A DNA stretch of 7,328 nt from JABDDM01 sp038240295 (GCA_038240295.1 JBBSDW010000153.1:1-7328); one strand, 5' to 3'. Positions 1 through 6,123 are shown, counted from the first letter of the stretch. Numbers and translations are program-made. The notes: generated from the letters alone by a model not told the origin.

Positions 1-1
1 C

Positions 2-220
2 AATACCGGCTATCTCAATACCCTCGAAGTCTTCGATCCCGCCACGAATATCTGGAGCACACCGACAACCACGGGAACATTCACCGCTCGCTACGGTCTC
101 ACATCGAGCGTGGTGAACGGCAAGATCTATGCGATGGGGGGCTACAATAGCGGCAGCATTCTCAACACCAACGAGGTATTCACCCCTTCGCTTTCGCTCT
201 ATTATTTTAGCAAGAATTAA
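2..220 (+). CDS. Kelch-repeat protein, C-terminal end (partial)
   Basis: The frame is open from the left edge and ends at TAA 218-220, giving the last 72 residues. Kelch beta-propeller blade signatures are visible: EVFDPATNIW at the end of one blade, then a nearly complete blade with R-Y-G, VVNGKIYAMGGYN and a closing NEVFTP. Kelch blades pair a Gly-Gly (here MGG) with a spaced Tyr and Trp, and fold into four-bladed sheets of a propeller used for binding other molecules. The protein ends in LYYFSKN after the last blade, a short aromatic tail. The N-terminus, any signal peptide and the blade number lie outside the window, so cell location and partner cannot be given. The family call is firm; the function is unknown. 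Confidence 0.88.
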   Translation, partial: NTGYLNTLEVFDPATNIWSTPTTTGTFTARYGLTSSVVNGKIYAMGGYNSGSILNTNEVFTPSLSLYYFSKN

Positions 221-281
221 ATTGGGCACGCCGGTCCGAGACACCGGACCCGTGACGCTTTACTACTTCAGCAAGGATTAA
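197..281 (+). repeat. Duplicated C-terminal codons of the kelch gene (copies at 197-220 and 258-281)
   Basis: The last eight codons of the kelch gene (LYYFSKN plus stop) recur 61 bases downstream as LYYFSKD plus stop, in a different frame. The two 24-base copies differ at five positions. Four are synonymous third-base changes (ctc/ctt, tat/tac twice, ttt/ttc) and one is Asn to Asp. The second copy has no start or blade sequence of its own; its frame is closed upstream near position 110. It is probably the remnant of a second kelch gene end left by recombination between tandem paralogues. Confidence 0.7.
233..250 (+). other. Small GC-rich hairpin after the kelch stop codon
   Basis: GGTCCG at 233-238 and CGGACC at 245-250 form a perfect 6-bp stem with a 6-base loop, starting 12 bases after the kelch stop. 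No T-run follows, so it is not a classical intrinsic terminator; it could protect the 3' end of the transcript. It lies in the spacer between the two duplicated tails. Confidence 0.35.
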
Positions 282-380
282 CCAGCGAGAGGTCGGTTGT
301 GGATCGCATCGGCGACAGATTTGTTGCGACCGCCAGCATTCGTCGGTATGATCTCGGAGGCAGCATTATATCACTACAAA

Positions 381-422
381 TGCAATGGCCTCGCACCCTT
401 GAGAGAGTGCGAGGCCGTTGCA
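381..422 (-). terminator. Strong hairpin terminator of the minus-strand gene, possibly bidirectional
   Basis: Arms 381-396 and 407-422 pair over 16 bp with one G-U wobble (386 with 417), ten of the pairs being a perfect GC-rich core, around a 10-base loop (397-406). It starts 15 bases past the stop codon of the minus-strand gene at 438-854. Read on the minus strand the stem is followed by TTTGTAGTG, a poor T-tract. It also lies between convergent genes, so it may stop plus-strand transcription from the kelch gene too. The stem is certain; terminator function is inferred from position. Confidence 0.7.
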
Positions 423-437
423 AATCTAAGTCATCGT

Positions 438-854
438 CTACTTGGCCGGCTCCTGGCTTGGAGCCGAGGACCCTACGGTAACGGTCGGCGGTAATGTAGC
501 CGCCGAACGCACCACGGCAACAGGATGCAATACCTCCGGCTGCGAGGGGACGATATAGTCTCTTGGCGCGACCGTCGGATCGGACGACTGGGTCGAAACC
601 ATGACCTCGCCCTTGCCTGGCGTTGGATGGACGACCGGCGCTTGCGCTTTTGCTGGGTGTACGGGTGCCATTTGATGCTGGTTGCCATTCGCAACAGAGC
701 TGGACATGGTGACAGTAACTGCCGGTAAAGGCTTGCTCGACACGATTTCGATCGAAGCCGGTGCCGTCTGCGCCATTGCCGCGCTTGTTCCAGCGACCGC
801 GACCGCGCCGAAGGCAAGTGCAGCATTCAAAAATAAACCATTCAACTTATTCAT
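438..854 (-). CDS. Small secreted Ala/Pro/Val-rich protein, function unknown
   Basis: It encodes 138 residues with a clear Sec signal peptide: Asn-Lys-Leu-Asn start, hydrophobic core at about residues 7-22, and an Ala-Met-Ala site giving cleavage after residue 28. The mature part of about 110 residues is rich in Ala, Pro, Val, Ser and Thr, has no Cys, and shows no recognised domain. Two stretches resemble each other: PLPAVTVTMSSS (42-53) and TLPPTVTVGSSA (120-131), perhaps a degenerate internal repeat. The start is ATG 854-852; no Shine-Dalgarno is seen before it. Its start lies 10 bases downstream of the end of another minus-strand frame, and a strong hairpin follows the gene. The signal peptide argues that this strand is the real one. 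The role cannot be named; an extended envelope or secreted protein is the most that can be said. Confidence 0.72.
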   Translation of the reverse strand: MNKLNGLFLNAALAFGAVAVAGTSAAMAQTAPASIEIVSSKPLPAVTVTMSSSVANGNQHQMAPVHPAKAQAPVVHPTPGKGEVMVSTQSSDPTVAPRDYIVPSQPEVLHPVAVVRSAATLPPTVTVGSSAPSQEPAK

Positions 855-864
855 GTAGAGTGTT

Positions 865-1152
865 TTAGTTGTGGATGACCGTTACGCGCATAGTTGTTCC
901 GGGCGAAAGAGAAAGTGCACTACCACTGAAATTATGGAAGTTGACGCGAACCCCGGTTGACGAGACAACACCGGCGCTGGACGAAGTGTAGTTGTTTACC
1001 CACGTAGGGTCAACGATCGGGGCTTTTCTATTTGAGAGAAGCAGGCCGAGAGGATTCGGCGACCGATGAATACAGTTACAAAGCACTGACGCAACTTGGA
1101 TGGGAGCGTTAATGTTTTTCGCACGTTCGTAGCGCGGTGTGAGTGAGCGCAC
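865..1152 (-). pseudogene. Uncertain reading frame or gene remnant upstream of the secreted-protein gene
   Basis: A minus-strand frame ends at TAA 867-865, ten bases before the next minus-strand ATG. Its last 45 or so residues (from VNNYTSSSAG to TTMRVTVIHN) are Ser/Thr/Asn/Val-rich and look like beta strands of an exported protein, and the codon choice looks coding. No convincing start exists: GTG at 1152 gives 95 residues, GTG at 1086 gives 73, and the only ATG, at 1299, lies inside the opposite-strand lipoprotein gene. A second minus-strand frame beginning at TTG 1094 reads as a lipoprotein-like leader (LSAC box at codons 15-18) but stops at 998-996. A frameshift between the two would explain both. 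It could be a decayed gene, a real small gene with an unusual start, or chance. This fills the otherwise gene-free stretch 855-1173. Confidence 0.33.
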
Positions 1153-1173
1153 CAGTATAAACTTTAAGAACAC

Positions 1174-2427
1174 GTGACTCGGCAACTTCGAATGTTCGGT
1201 TCTATGCTCTCGTTGCTTGCACTCGTGAGCTGTGCGAAGGAGCAGCCGATGCCGCACGATCGAAGTTCCATTGGCCTGACGATGGATGGTGCGCGGCACG
1301 TAAACGTGAGCGGCGGTCCCGATATCGTGGAAGTATCAAAACGTCTCGATAGCAACGCGCTTATCGGAGGCTGGTCGACTGGGCCAGTCATCCTTCATCC
1401 AGTGGGTTATGCAGTCGGCGCGCGAAACGGGCGCATTGCTTATTTCGATGTGCATGATTCGCTCGCCCGGATGCTCGAGATCACCGATCATTCGCCCATC
1501 GATCAGTTGCTTGCCTCGGGTGATACGGTTTACGCCGTGAGCATATTAGGTGTTGTCAATGCCTTCGATGTTGCGGGAAAATTATTCTGGCAGGCTTCGA
1601 TCAACGCCGTTCCGTCGGCGCCTGCAATCCTGACGACGAGGTCGCTCTTAGTCACTTCCAATCATGACATCCACGCGTTCGATCGACTTACCGGTTCGCC
1701 TCAATGGACCTATAGCGCGTCGTCTTCGATCACCTCGATCGCCTATTCGGAAAAGCGCGACTTGCTCTATCTGGCGGTGGCTGCCGAGCGTGCCGATTCG
1801 ATCGTAACGCTAAATTCAAATGGCAAGCGTAAGGCGAGCATGGGCATTGCCGAGCTCAAGATCACATCCAACCTTGCGATCAATGAAAGTGAAACGCCCA
1901 CACTGGTATTCGGAGGACTCAGTGCGCTTAAAGACCAACGACGTGAGGCCGTGGTGATCCAGTATCAATCGATGGAAACCGACCATCCGAAATTGCTCTG
2001 GAAGCACACCGTACCTTTTATTCCAGGAAATGTTTCGCTGAACTCGGCTTCGGCATTCGCAAGCGGCTTTCGAACGATGGAGAGCGATGTGACAAGCGGG
2101 ATCGTTGCATTCTCGCTGGCAGATACATCGACGAAGTGGCGCCGATTTTTCACGGAGCCGCTCGTCGCACCCATCGCGGCTGGCGATCAAAATATTTATT
2201 TTACGGTGAGCTTCGAAAGTCAGGCCGCCATTTCCTCGCGCGGGATCTTCGAGACGCTTAGCGCCAGCGATGGAAAAACCGTCTCGGAGCGTGCAGGACG
2301 TGGAGCGGCCGGAGGTTTTCTTTCGCACATGCCGATGCCGGACGAAGTGGGCCGGTTTCTTGTTGCTGACCGGATTCGTCCGGTGATCCATATTTTCGAT
2401 CGCTCCGGACTCAAGAGAATGTTCTAA
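1174..2427 (+). CDS. Beta-propeller (PQQ-like repeat) lipoprotein
   Basis: It encodes 417 residues beginning at GTG 1174. This start gives a proper lipoprotein signal: Arg3 and Arg6, hydrophobic core, and lipobox LVSC with the lipidated Cys at residue 20. An ATG at codon 7 would keep the lipobox but lose the basic residues. The mature protein holds repeated blades of the PQQ-like/WD40-like type, for example 117-140 (DTVYAVS ... GKLFWQ), 157-180 (SLLVTS, HDIHAFD, SPQWTY) and 198-222, with later ones around IVAFSLAD and the final IHIFDRSG. Such repeats occur in BamB-like outer-membrane assembly factors and in quinoprotein dehydrogenases; catalytic residues for a dehydrogenase are not evident, so a scaffold or binding role is more likely. 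It should be anchored to a membrane facing the periplasm or surface. The proline dehydrogenase gene starts 10 bases after its stop, suggesting co-transcription. Confidence 0.82.
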   Translation: MTRQLRMFGSMLSLLALVSCAKEQPMPHDRSSIGLTMDGARHVNVSGGPDIVEVSKRLDSNALIGGWSTGPVILHPVGYAVGARNGRIAYFDVHDSLARMLEITDHSPIDQLLASGDTVYAVSILGVVNAFDVAGKLFWQASINAVPSAPAILTTRSLLVTSNHDIHAFDRLTGSPQWTYSASSSITSIAYSEKRDLLYLAVAAERADSIVTLNSNGKRKASMGIAELKITSNLAINESETPTLVFGGLSALKDQRREAVVIQYQSMETDHPKLLWKHTVPFIPGNVSLNSASAFASGFRTMESDVTSGIVAFSLADTSTKWRRFFTEPLVAPIAAGDQNIYFTVSFESQAAISSRGIFETLSASDGKTVSERAGRGAAGGFLSHMPMPDEVGRFLVADRIRPVIHIFDRSGLKRMF

Positions 2428-2437
2428 TCATGTTTGC

Positions 2438-3358
2438 ATGAAGTTGTTCAATCAGTTCATTACAGGATTGCTTCCCATCGTACCGAAGCCCATCGTGCAG
2501 AAAGTAAGCGCGAGATACATCGCTGGCTCGACGCTGCAGGATGCAGTTAAGACCGTACGGAACCTCAACGCGAAAGGTGCGATGGCGACGGTCGATGTGC
2601 TCGGAGAATTCATCAAGAACCGCGAAGAAGCCACCGAGAACACTCGATATTCAATCGAGGTGATCGACAAGCTTTTTGGGGAGGGACTCGACGGCAATCT
2701 CTCGATCAAGCTCACCTCGCTCGGTCTTGGTCTCGATGACGCGATGTGTGAAGTGAATGTCCGCAAGATCCTCGATGCCGGAAAAAACGCGGGCAAGATG
2801 TTCGTTCGCTTCGACATGGAAAATTCGCCTTACACAACGCAGACGATCGAGCTTTATAAAAAGCTGCGGCGGGAATACCCTAACGTTGGAGTCGTGCTGC
2901 AGGCCTACCTTCGACGAACCGAACAAGACATCCTCGATCTGCTGGCGGATGGCAAGCGTCACAACATCACCACCAATGCGCGTCTGTGCAAGGGCATTTA
3001 CCAGGAAGCGCCGGAGATCGCATTTCAGGACCGAGCCGAGATCCAAAAAAGTTATGCTGCGTTGCTCGACCGATTACTATCGGGCGGCGCGTATGTGGGG
3101 ATCGCCACGCACGACGATCTGTTGATCGCCTCCGCGAGGGATCTTCTTAAAAAGTACGACCGCGATCGGACGACGTTCGAATTTCAAATGCTGCTGGGAG
3201 TCCGGGAAGAAGTTCGATCGAAGCTCATACGCGATGGCTATCGACTACGTGTATACGTACCCTTTGGGGCCGATTGGTATGGCTATTCGATTCGCCGGCT
3301 GAAGGAAAATCCGAGTATGGCAGGCTATATTGTAAAAGGAATGTTCGGAATGAATTAA
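2438..3358 (+). CDS. Proline dehydrogenase (monofunctional, FAD-dependent)
   Basis: It encodes 306 residues, the usual size of monofunctional bacterial PRODH (EC 1.5.5.2), and oxidises L-proline to delta-1-pyrroline-5-carboxylate, passing electrons through FAD to membrane quinone. The TIM-barrel motifs are in order: SIKLTSLGLGLD (89-100), VRFDMEN (123-129), QAYLRR (155-160), RLCKGIYQE (182-190), FEFQMLLG (247-254) and VPFGADWYGYSIRRLKEN (274-291). The last holds the Tyr and Arg-Arg pair that in this family bind the proline carboxylate. The N-terminal LLPIVPKP segment could help membrane contact. ATG 2438 is preceded by no Shine-Dalgarno; an ATG at 2430 opens only a three-codon frame. No P5C dehydrogenase is in the window, so the second step of proline catabolism is encoded elsewhere. 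It sits between the propeller lipoprotein (10-nt gap) and the DUF2203 gene (8-nt gap). The family call is very secure. Confidence 0.95.
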   Translation: MKLFNQFITGLLPIVPKPIVQKVSARYIAGSTLQDAVKTVRNLNAKGAMATVDVLGEFIKNREEATENTRYSIEVIDKLFGEGLDGNLSIKLTSLGLGLDDAMCEVNVRKILDAGKNAGKMFVRFDMENSPYTTQTIELYKKLRREYPNVGVVLQAYLRRTEQDILDLLADGKRHNITTNARLCKGIYQEAPEIAFQDRAEIQKSYAALLDRLLSGGAYVGIATHDDLLIASARDLLKKYDRDRTTFEFQMLLGVREEVRSKLIRDGYRLRVYVPFGADWYGYSIRRLKENPSMAGYIVKGMFGMN

Positions 3359-3366
3359 CGCCACCG

Positions 3367-3753
3367 ATGCAGTTCGAAAAACATTTTACGGTTGCAGAAG
3401 CACGTGCGCTTCTTGCGGAGATCAAACCAAAGCTTTCGGAGATCGCACGACTCAAAGCGGCGCTCGACCGTAAAGGCTACGATGTCTATAAGCACCAATA
3501 TTTTGGAGGGATGGGCCCGAATGGACAGAAATTTTTTCCGGAAGAGATGGAGACACTGGTCGAAATGGTCGGTCAGCTGAACAAACTTGGCATCGATGTC
3601 AAGGATCTTGCGGTTGGCCTGATCGACTTTCCAGCAATTCGGGCTACTGGCGAGGAAGTGCTGATCTGTTTCAAGCTCCCGGAAGAAGATATCGAATTCT
3701 GGCATACGATCGAAGGGGGATTTGCGGGAAGGCGTCCGGTAAAAGAACTCTGA
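3367..3753 (+). CDS. DUF2203 family protein
   Basis: It encodes 128 residues from ATG 3367, eight bases after the proline dehydrogenase stop. The frame is open further upstream to an ATG at 3274, but that would overlap the upstream gene by 85 bases and add sequence unlike the family, so the short form is chosen. The pattern fits DUF2203 as I recall it: an N-terminal FTVAEARALLAEIKPKL helix, a middle helix ending ELGIDVKD-like (LNKLGIDVKD, 72-80), then GLIDFPA (84-90), EEVLICFKLPEEDIEFWH (96-113) and the C-terminal GGFAGRRPV (117-125). The family is short, probably cytosolic and has no established function. There is no signal peptide or membrane segment. No Shine-Dalgarno precedes the start. 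Tight spacing suggests translation is coupled to the proline dehydrogenase message. Confidence 0.88.
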   Translation: MQFEKHFTVAEARALLAEIKPKLSEIARLKAALDRKGYDVYKHQYFGGMGPNGQKFFPEEMETLVEMVGQLNKLGIDVKDLAVGLIDFPAIRATGEEVLICFKLPEEDIEFWHTIEGGFAGRRPVKEL

Positions 3754-3757
3754 CTTT

Positions 3758-3788
3758 CTTGGGTCTTGGCGCGGGTGTTGTATATTTC
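3758..3788 (+). promoter_or_regulatory. Candidate Bacteroidota-type promoter of the cytochrome gene
   Basis: CTTG at 3758-3761, 19 bases, then TATATTTC at 3781-3788 matches the Bacteroidota pattern TTTG-N19-21-TAnnTTTG with one mismatch in each box. Read as a sigma-70 type site it is TTGGGT (3759-3764), 16 bases, TATATT (3781-3786). Transcription would begin near 3795 and leave a leader of about 80 bases. It lies in the only sizeable gap of the plus-strand gene run. Assigned by motif and position only. Confidence 0.4.
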
Positions 3789-3847
3789 TGCCAGCCCGAC
3801 GTGTCATTAGTCGGACTTCGACTTTAGCAAGTCATCATTCACACCAC

Positions 3848-3873
3848 TTTGTAGTTTCTTTTTGTAGTTTCTT
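3848..3873 (+). repeat. Perfect 13-bp tandem repeat ending at the cytochrome start codon
   Basis: TTTGTAGTTTCTT occurs twice without a gap, at 3848-3860 and 3861-3873, and the ATG of the cytochrome gene follows at once. It takes the place where a Shine-Dalgarno would stand and contains none. It is pyrimidine- and T-rich, so it would leave an unstructured initiation region. The copies are identical, so the duplication is recent or maintained; copy number could alter expression. Confidence 0.8.
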
Positions 3874-4752
3874 ATGAATAAGCGTATTCAATACCTATCG
3901 CTGACTGCCTGCGTTGCGCTGGTTGCAGTCTCTGTTTCATTATTGCCTGGGTGCAAAAAAGAGACGGCGCAGACAACGACGACCGATTCATCGAAGGTCA
4001 CCACGACTGCTGGTGACACAAGCCATGCGATGGCGACAAAGATAGATTCGGCCAAGACTACCGGCGTGGTCATTTCGGGCAAAGCGCTTGATGGTCAGAA
4101 GATTTATTACAATACAAGTCTCGGCTCCAAAAAAGTTAGTTGCGCATCCTGTCATTCGGACGGGCAGCCGACCACGAGCGATAATCGTATTCGCGCAGGG
4201 CACACGCTTGTCGGTGTCACCAGCCGTACCTCAACCTGGAATGGGATGTTTAAGGGAGCGGATCTGAAAAAGTATGCGTATGGTGGAGCGCTTTGTGCGG
4301 CTGTCTATGATCGGACGAATCCGGATGGCGAGTATACCAAAGGCTTAACTGCGACACAAGTCGACGCGCTCAACGAATATCTGACGGCAATCTCAGCCGG
4401 ACCGAATGCGATGACGAGCAACCTGACGATCAAATGGGGCACAAAGCCTGCCTTTACGCAGAACGATCAGCTCGACGAAGCTGCAGCGACCGCTGCCGCG
4501 AAAGCGATTCTCAGACTTCCTGGCGATGACAAAAATGGTGCAGCACTTTGGGCGAGGACGTGCCAATATTGTCATTCCATGACCGATAAAAAGATCGGCC
4601 CGCCGATGAACAAAGCGATGAGCGATGTCAACAACGGCGCTAAGACATTGCGATCGGGTTCCGATGCCATGCCGTTCTATGGTAAAGATATCTTGACCGA
4701 TCAGCAGTGCGCCGATATTATCGCCTTCGTGCAGAAGCAGCTTGGCAAGTAA
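3874..4752 (+). CDS. Diheme cytochrome c lipoprotein
   Basis: It encodes 292 residues. The signal peptide ends in lipobox LPGC with the lipidated Cys27, followed by Lys-Lys-Glu. Residues 30-65 are a Thr/Ser/Ala/Lys-rich tether. Two cytochrome c domains follow: heme site CASCH at 90-94 and CQYCH at 230-234. In the second domain Met266 (in AMPFYG, before LTDQQCADIIAFVQ) is the likely sixth iron ligand. The first domain, about 70-173, has no equally clear Met; Cys141 in GGALCAAVY is a candidate ligand, as in SoxA/TsdA-type His/Cys hemes, with Met125 as an alternative. It should carry electrons at the envelope, tethered to a membrane. Substrate and partner are unknown; TsdA or SoxA identity is not claimed. 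ATG 3874 directly follows a tandem repeat with no Shine-Dalgarno. The methyltransferase gene follows after 23 bases. Confidence 0.92.
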   Translation: MNKRIQYLSLTACVALVAVSVSLLPGCKKETAQTTTTDSSKVTTTAGDTSHAMATKIDSAKTTGVVISGKALDGQKIYYNTSLGSKKVSCASCHSDGQPTTSDNRIRAGHTLVGVTSRTSTWNGMFKGADLKKYAYGGALCAAVYDRTNPDGEYTKGLTATQVDALNEYLTAISAGPNAMTSNLTIKWGTKPAFTQNDQLDEAAATAAAKAILRLPGDDKNGAALWARTCQYCHSMTDKKIGPPMNKAMSDVNNGAKTLRSGSDAMPFYGKDILTDQQCADIIAFVQKQLGK

Positions 4753-4775
4753 GGAGTTCGTCCGAAAGCATCGGC

Positions 4776-5732
4776 GTGAATATTTTGCAGCGAATTGTAT
4801 TTGATGTCACGCGAAAGCTGCTCATCACGGTAACGGGTACCGGGGCCGACCGGTCGCGGGCCATGAACAATTTTCATCACAAGCTGAGCTTCCGATTGCA
4901 TCGGAAGCTCGGTTTATTTGGCCTGCATGGCGAGACACGCGTTGCGCTCAAGATCCTTCCGGGCAACACGCTTCGAATGCGCGCCGAAGATGGCGGCGTT
5001 GCGCATCAGTTTCTTGTCTACGGCAAATACGAACCTTTCGAGAGTGGCATTGTCAAACGGTTGATCACGACAGGGTCGACCGTTTTCAACATTGGTGCAA
5101 ACATCGGTTACTACACGCTCATCGCTTCGATCTCTGCTGACGAGACGGGCAACGTGGTAGCGTTTGAACCTGCCGAGCAAAATTTTCAGCTTCTTCGAAA
5201 AAACATTTCCGATAATCATCTTCGGAATGTCGAAGCGCGCAACGAAGCGGTTTCCGATAGCGAAGGTAAACTGAAGCTCTTTCTGAGTGAGTCGAATTCG
5301 GGCGATCATCAAATTTATACCTCTCACGACTCACGTATGGCTCAGGAGATCGATGCTATTACGCTCGACGCATTCCACGAGAAGTCGGCGCTTTCGCCTG
5401 AGGTGCTCATCATTGACGTTCAGGGCGCCGAGTTAAAAGTGCTTCGAGGATTTCGAAAGTATTTGTCACTGGCATCCCGGAAACCGGTCGCGATGTTGAT
5501 GGAATTTGGTCCGAGAAATCTTCACGAAGCAGGTGATTCCGCGGAAGCGCTTCTCGATTTCCTAAGCGAGATGAAACTGGATTTTGTGGTAGTCGATGAA
5601 GCTGCGCGTCGGTTGCGCTCCATGACTCGCGAGCAACTCCTTGCTTCGATCGAAGGGCCGCAGGAGAAAAATTTACTCATCTTCGACGCATCCGAACGAA
5701 CGTCTCTGCTCGAGCGGCTTGCCCCAGCTTAG
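4776..5732 (+). CDS. FkbM-family SAM-dependent methyltransferase
   Basis: It encodes 318 residues from GTG 4776. Class I methyltransferase motifs are in order: glycine-rich SAM loop NIGANIGYYT (105-114), VVAFEPAEQNFQLLRKN (127-143) with the acidic residue that holds the SAM ribose, LDAF (197-200), IDVQGAELKVLRGF (213-226), and MEFGPRNL (242-249). These match the FkbM family (Methyltransf_21), whose members mostly O-methylate sugars, polyketides or lipids. The usual Asp at the start of motif I is Asn here. An upstream ATG at 4707 would overlap the cytochrome gene by 46 bases. ATG 4863 would give 289 residues but lose an N-terminal helix common in relatives, so GTG is preferred. AAGGAG at 4751-4756 overlaps the cytochrome stop but lies 19 bases from the GTG. 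No glycosyltransferase or other surface-sugar gene is nearby, so the substrate is open. Confidence 0.88.
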   Translation: MNILQRIVFDVTRKLLITVTGTGADRSRAMNNFHHKLSFRLHRKLGLFGLHGETRVALKILPGNTLRMRAEDGGVAHQFLVYGKYEPFESGIVKRLITTGSTVFNIGANIGYYTLIASISADETGNVVAFEPAEQNFQLLRKNISDNHLRNVEARNEAVSDSEGKLKLFLSESNSGDHQIYTSHDSRMAQEIDAITLDAFHEKSALSPEVLIIDVQGAELKVLRGFRKYLSLASRKPVAMLMEFGPRNLHEAGDSAEALLDFLSEMKLDFVVVDEAARRLRSMTREQLLASIEGPQEKNLLIFDASERTSLLERLAPA

Positions 5733-5754
5733 CTGATCATGCAAAAAAAACCGC

Positions 5755-6099
5755 TCAGTCGATACCATCCCTCCTCGGGCGGGCGTATTGCTTCAGTTGA
5801 GAAATTCTCGACGGCTGAATCATCGAATCACGAGTAGTGAGCGGAGTGCGAGCAGAGGCCGGTTGGTGATGCGGCGGAGGAAAATCCCGCGAAGGTTCTA
5901 TCCGTACAGGCTGAGCCGGATGCGATGGTTTCATCGAGGAAACTCCTGACTCAGGCTCATGGACGATGCACAAAAGCGCAAAGAGTGCGACTACATAGAT
6001 CAGATAGCTCATTCGCTCAAAAAGCGGCAGTGGTGCGTTCTCAGCCGTAGTCACGTTTTCTTGCATTTTCATAGCGTCAATCCCGATCATCCGATGCAT
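5755..6099 (-). CDS. Small single-pass membrane protein, function unknown
   Basis: It encodes 114 residues from ATG 6099; ATG 6090 and ATG 6072 (MKMQENV..., 105 residues) are alternative starts, and none has a Shine-Dalgarno. A short N-terminal part is followed by one membrane segment (about residues 31-46, SYLIYVVALFALLCIV). After it comes a Pro/His/Ser/Arg-rich hydrophilic tail (PPPHHQP at 74-80) ending in a basic stretch, QLKQYARPRRDGID. No family is recognised. It is convergent with the methyltransferase gene (22 bases apart) and divergent from the large oxidoreductase gene. A perfect -7-type box lies just upstream. With the box at 6116-6123, a start at 6099 would be nearly leaderless, which favours 6072 or 6090. 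It is taken as real because of the membrane segment and promoter match; confidence is moderate. Confidence 0.55.
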   Translation of the reverse strand: MHRMIGIDAMKMQENVTTAENAPLPLFERMSYLIYVVALFALLCIVHEPESGVSSMKPSHPAQPVRIEPSRDFPPPHHQPASARTPLTTRDSMIQPSRISQLKQYARPRRDGID

Positions 6100-6115
6100 C
6101 TTGTTAAGCAGTCTT

Positions 6116-6123
6116 CAAAATTA
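6116..6123 (-). promoter_or_regulatory. Candidate -7 box (TAATTTTG) for the small membrane protein gene
   Basis: On the minus strand 6123-6116 reads TAATTTTG, a full match to the Bacteroidota -7 consensus TAnnTTTG, in AT-rich sequence 16 bases before the first possible ATG. The T-rich stretch 19-21 bases upstream gives only an imperfect -33 box; an exact TTTG is 27 bases upstream, which is too far. Confidence 0.42.

Noticed and set aside
297..494. Short plus-strand frames across the hairpin region, and 525-728 (+)
   Set aside because: They overlap the terminator hairpin or the secreted-protein gene, which has a clear signal peptide on the other strand; composition is not protein-like.
1816..2391. 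191-codon open frame on the minus strand
   Set aside because: It lies wholly inside the propeller lipoprotein gene, is Arg/Cys/His-rich and resembles no protein; a shadow of the plus-strand gene.
3274..3366. Longer start for the DUF2203 gene
   Set aside because: It would overlap proline dehydrogenase by 85 bases and add residues unlike the family; ATG 3367 begins right where the conserved family sequence begins.
5743..5750. A8 run (T8 on the minus strand) after the small membrane protein gene, as an intrinsic terminator
   Set aside because: No convincing stem precedes the T-run on the minus strand.
5712..5756. Inverted repeat GAGCGG / CCGCTC around the end of the methyltransferase gene
   Set aside because: Arms of only 6 bases with a 33-base loop; probably chance.
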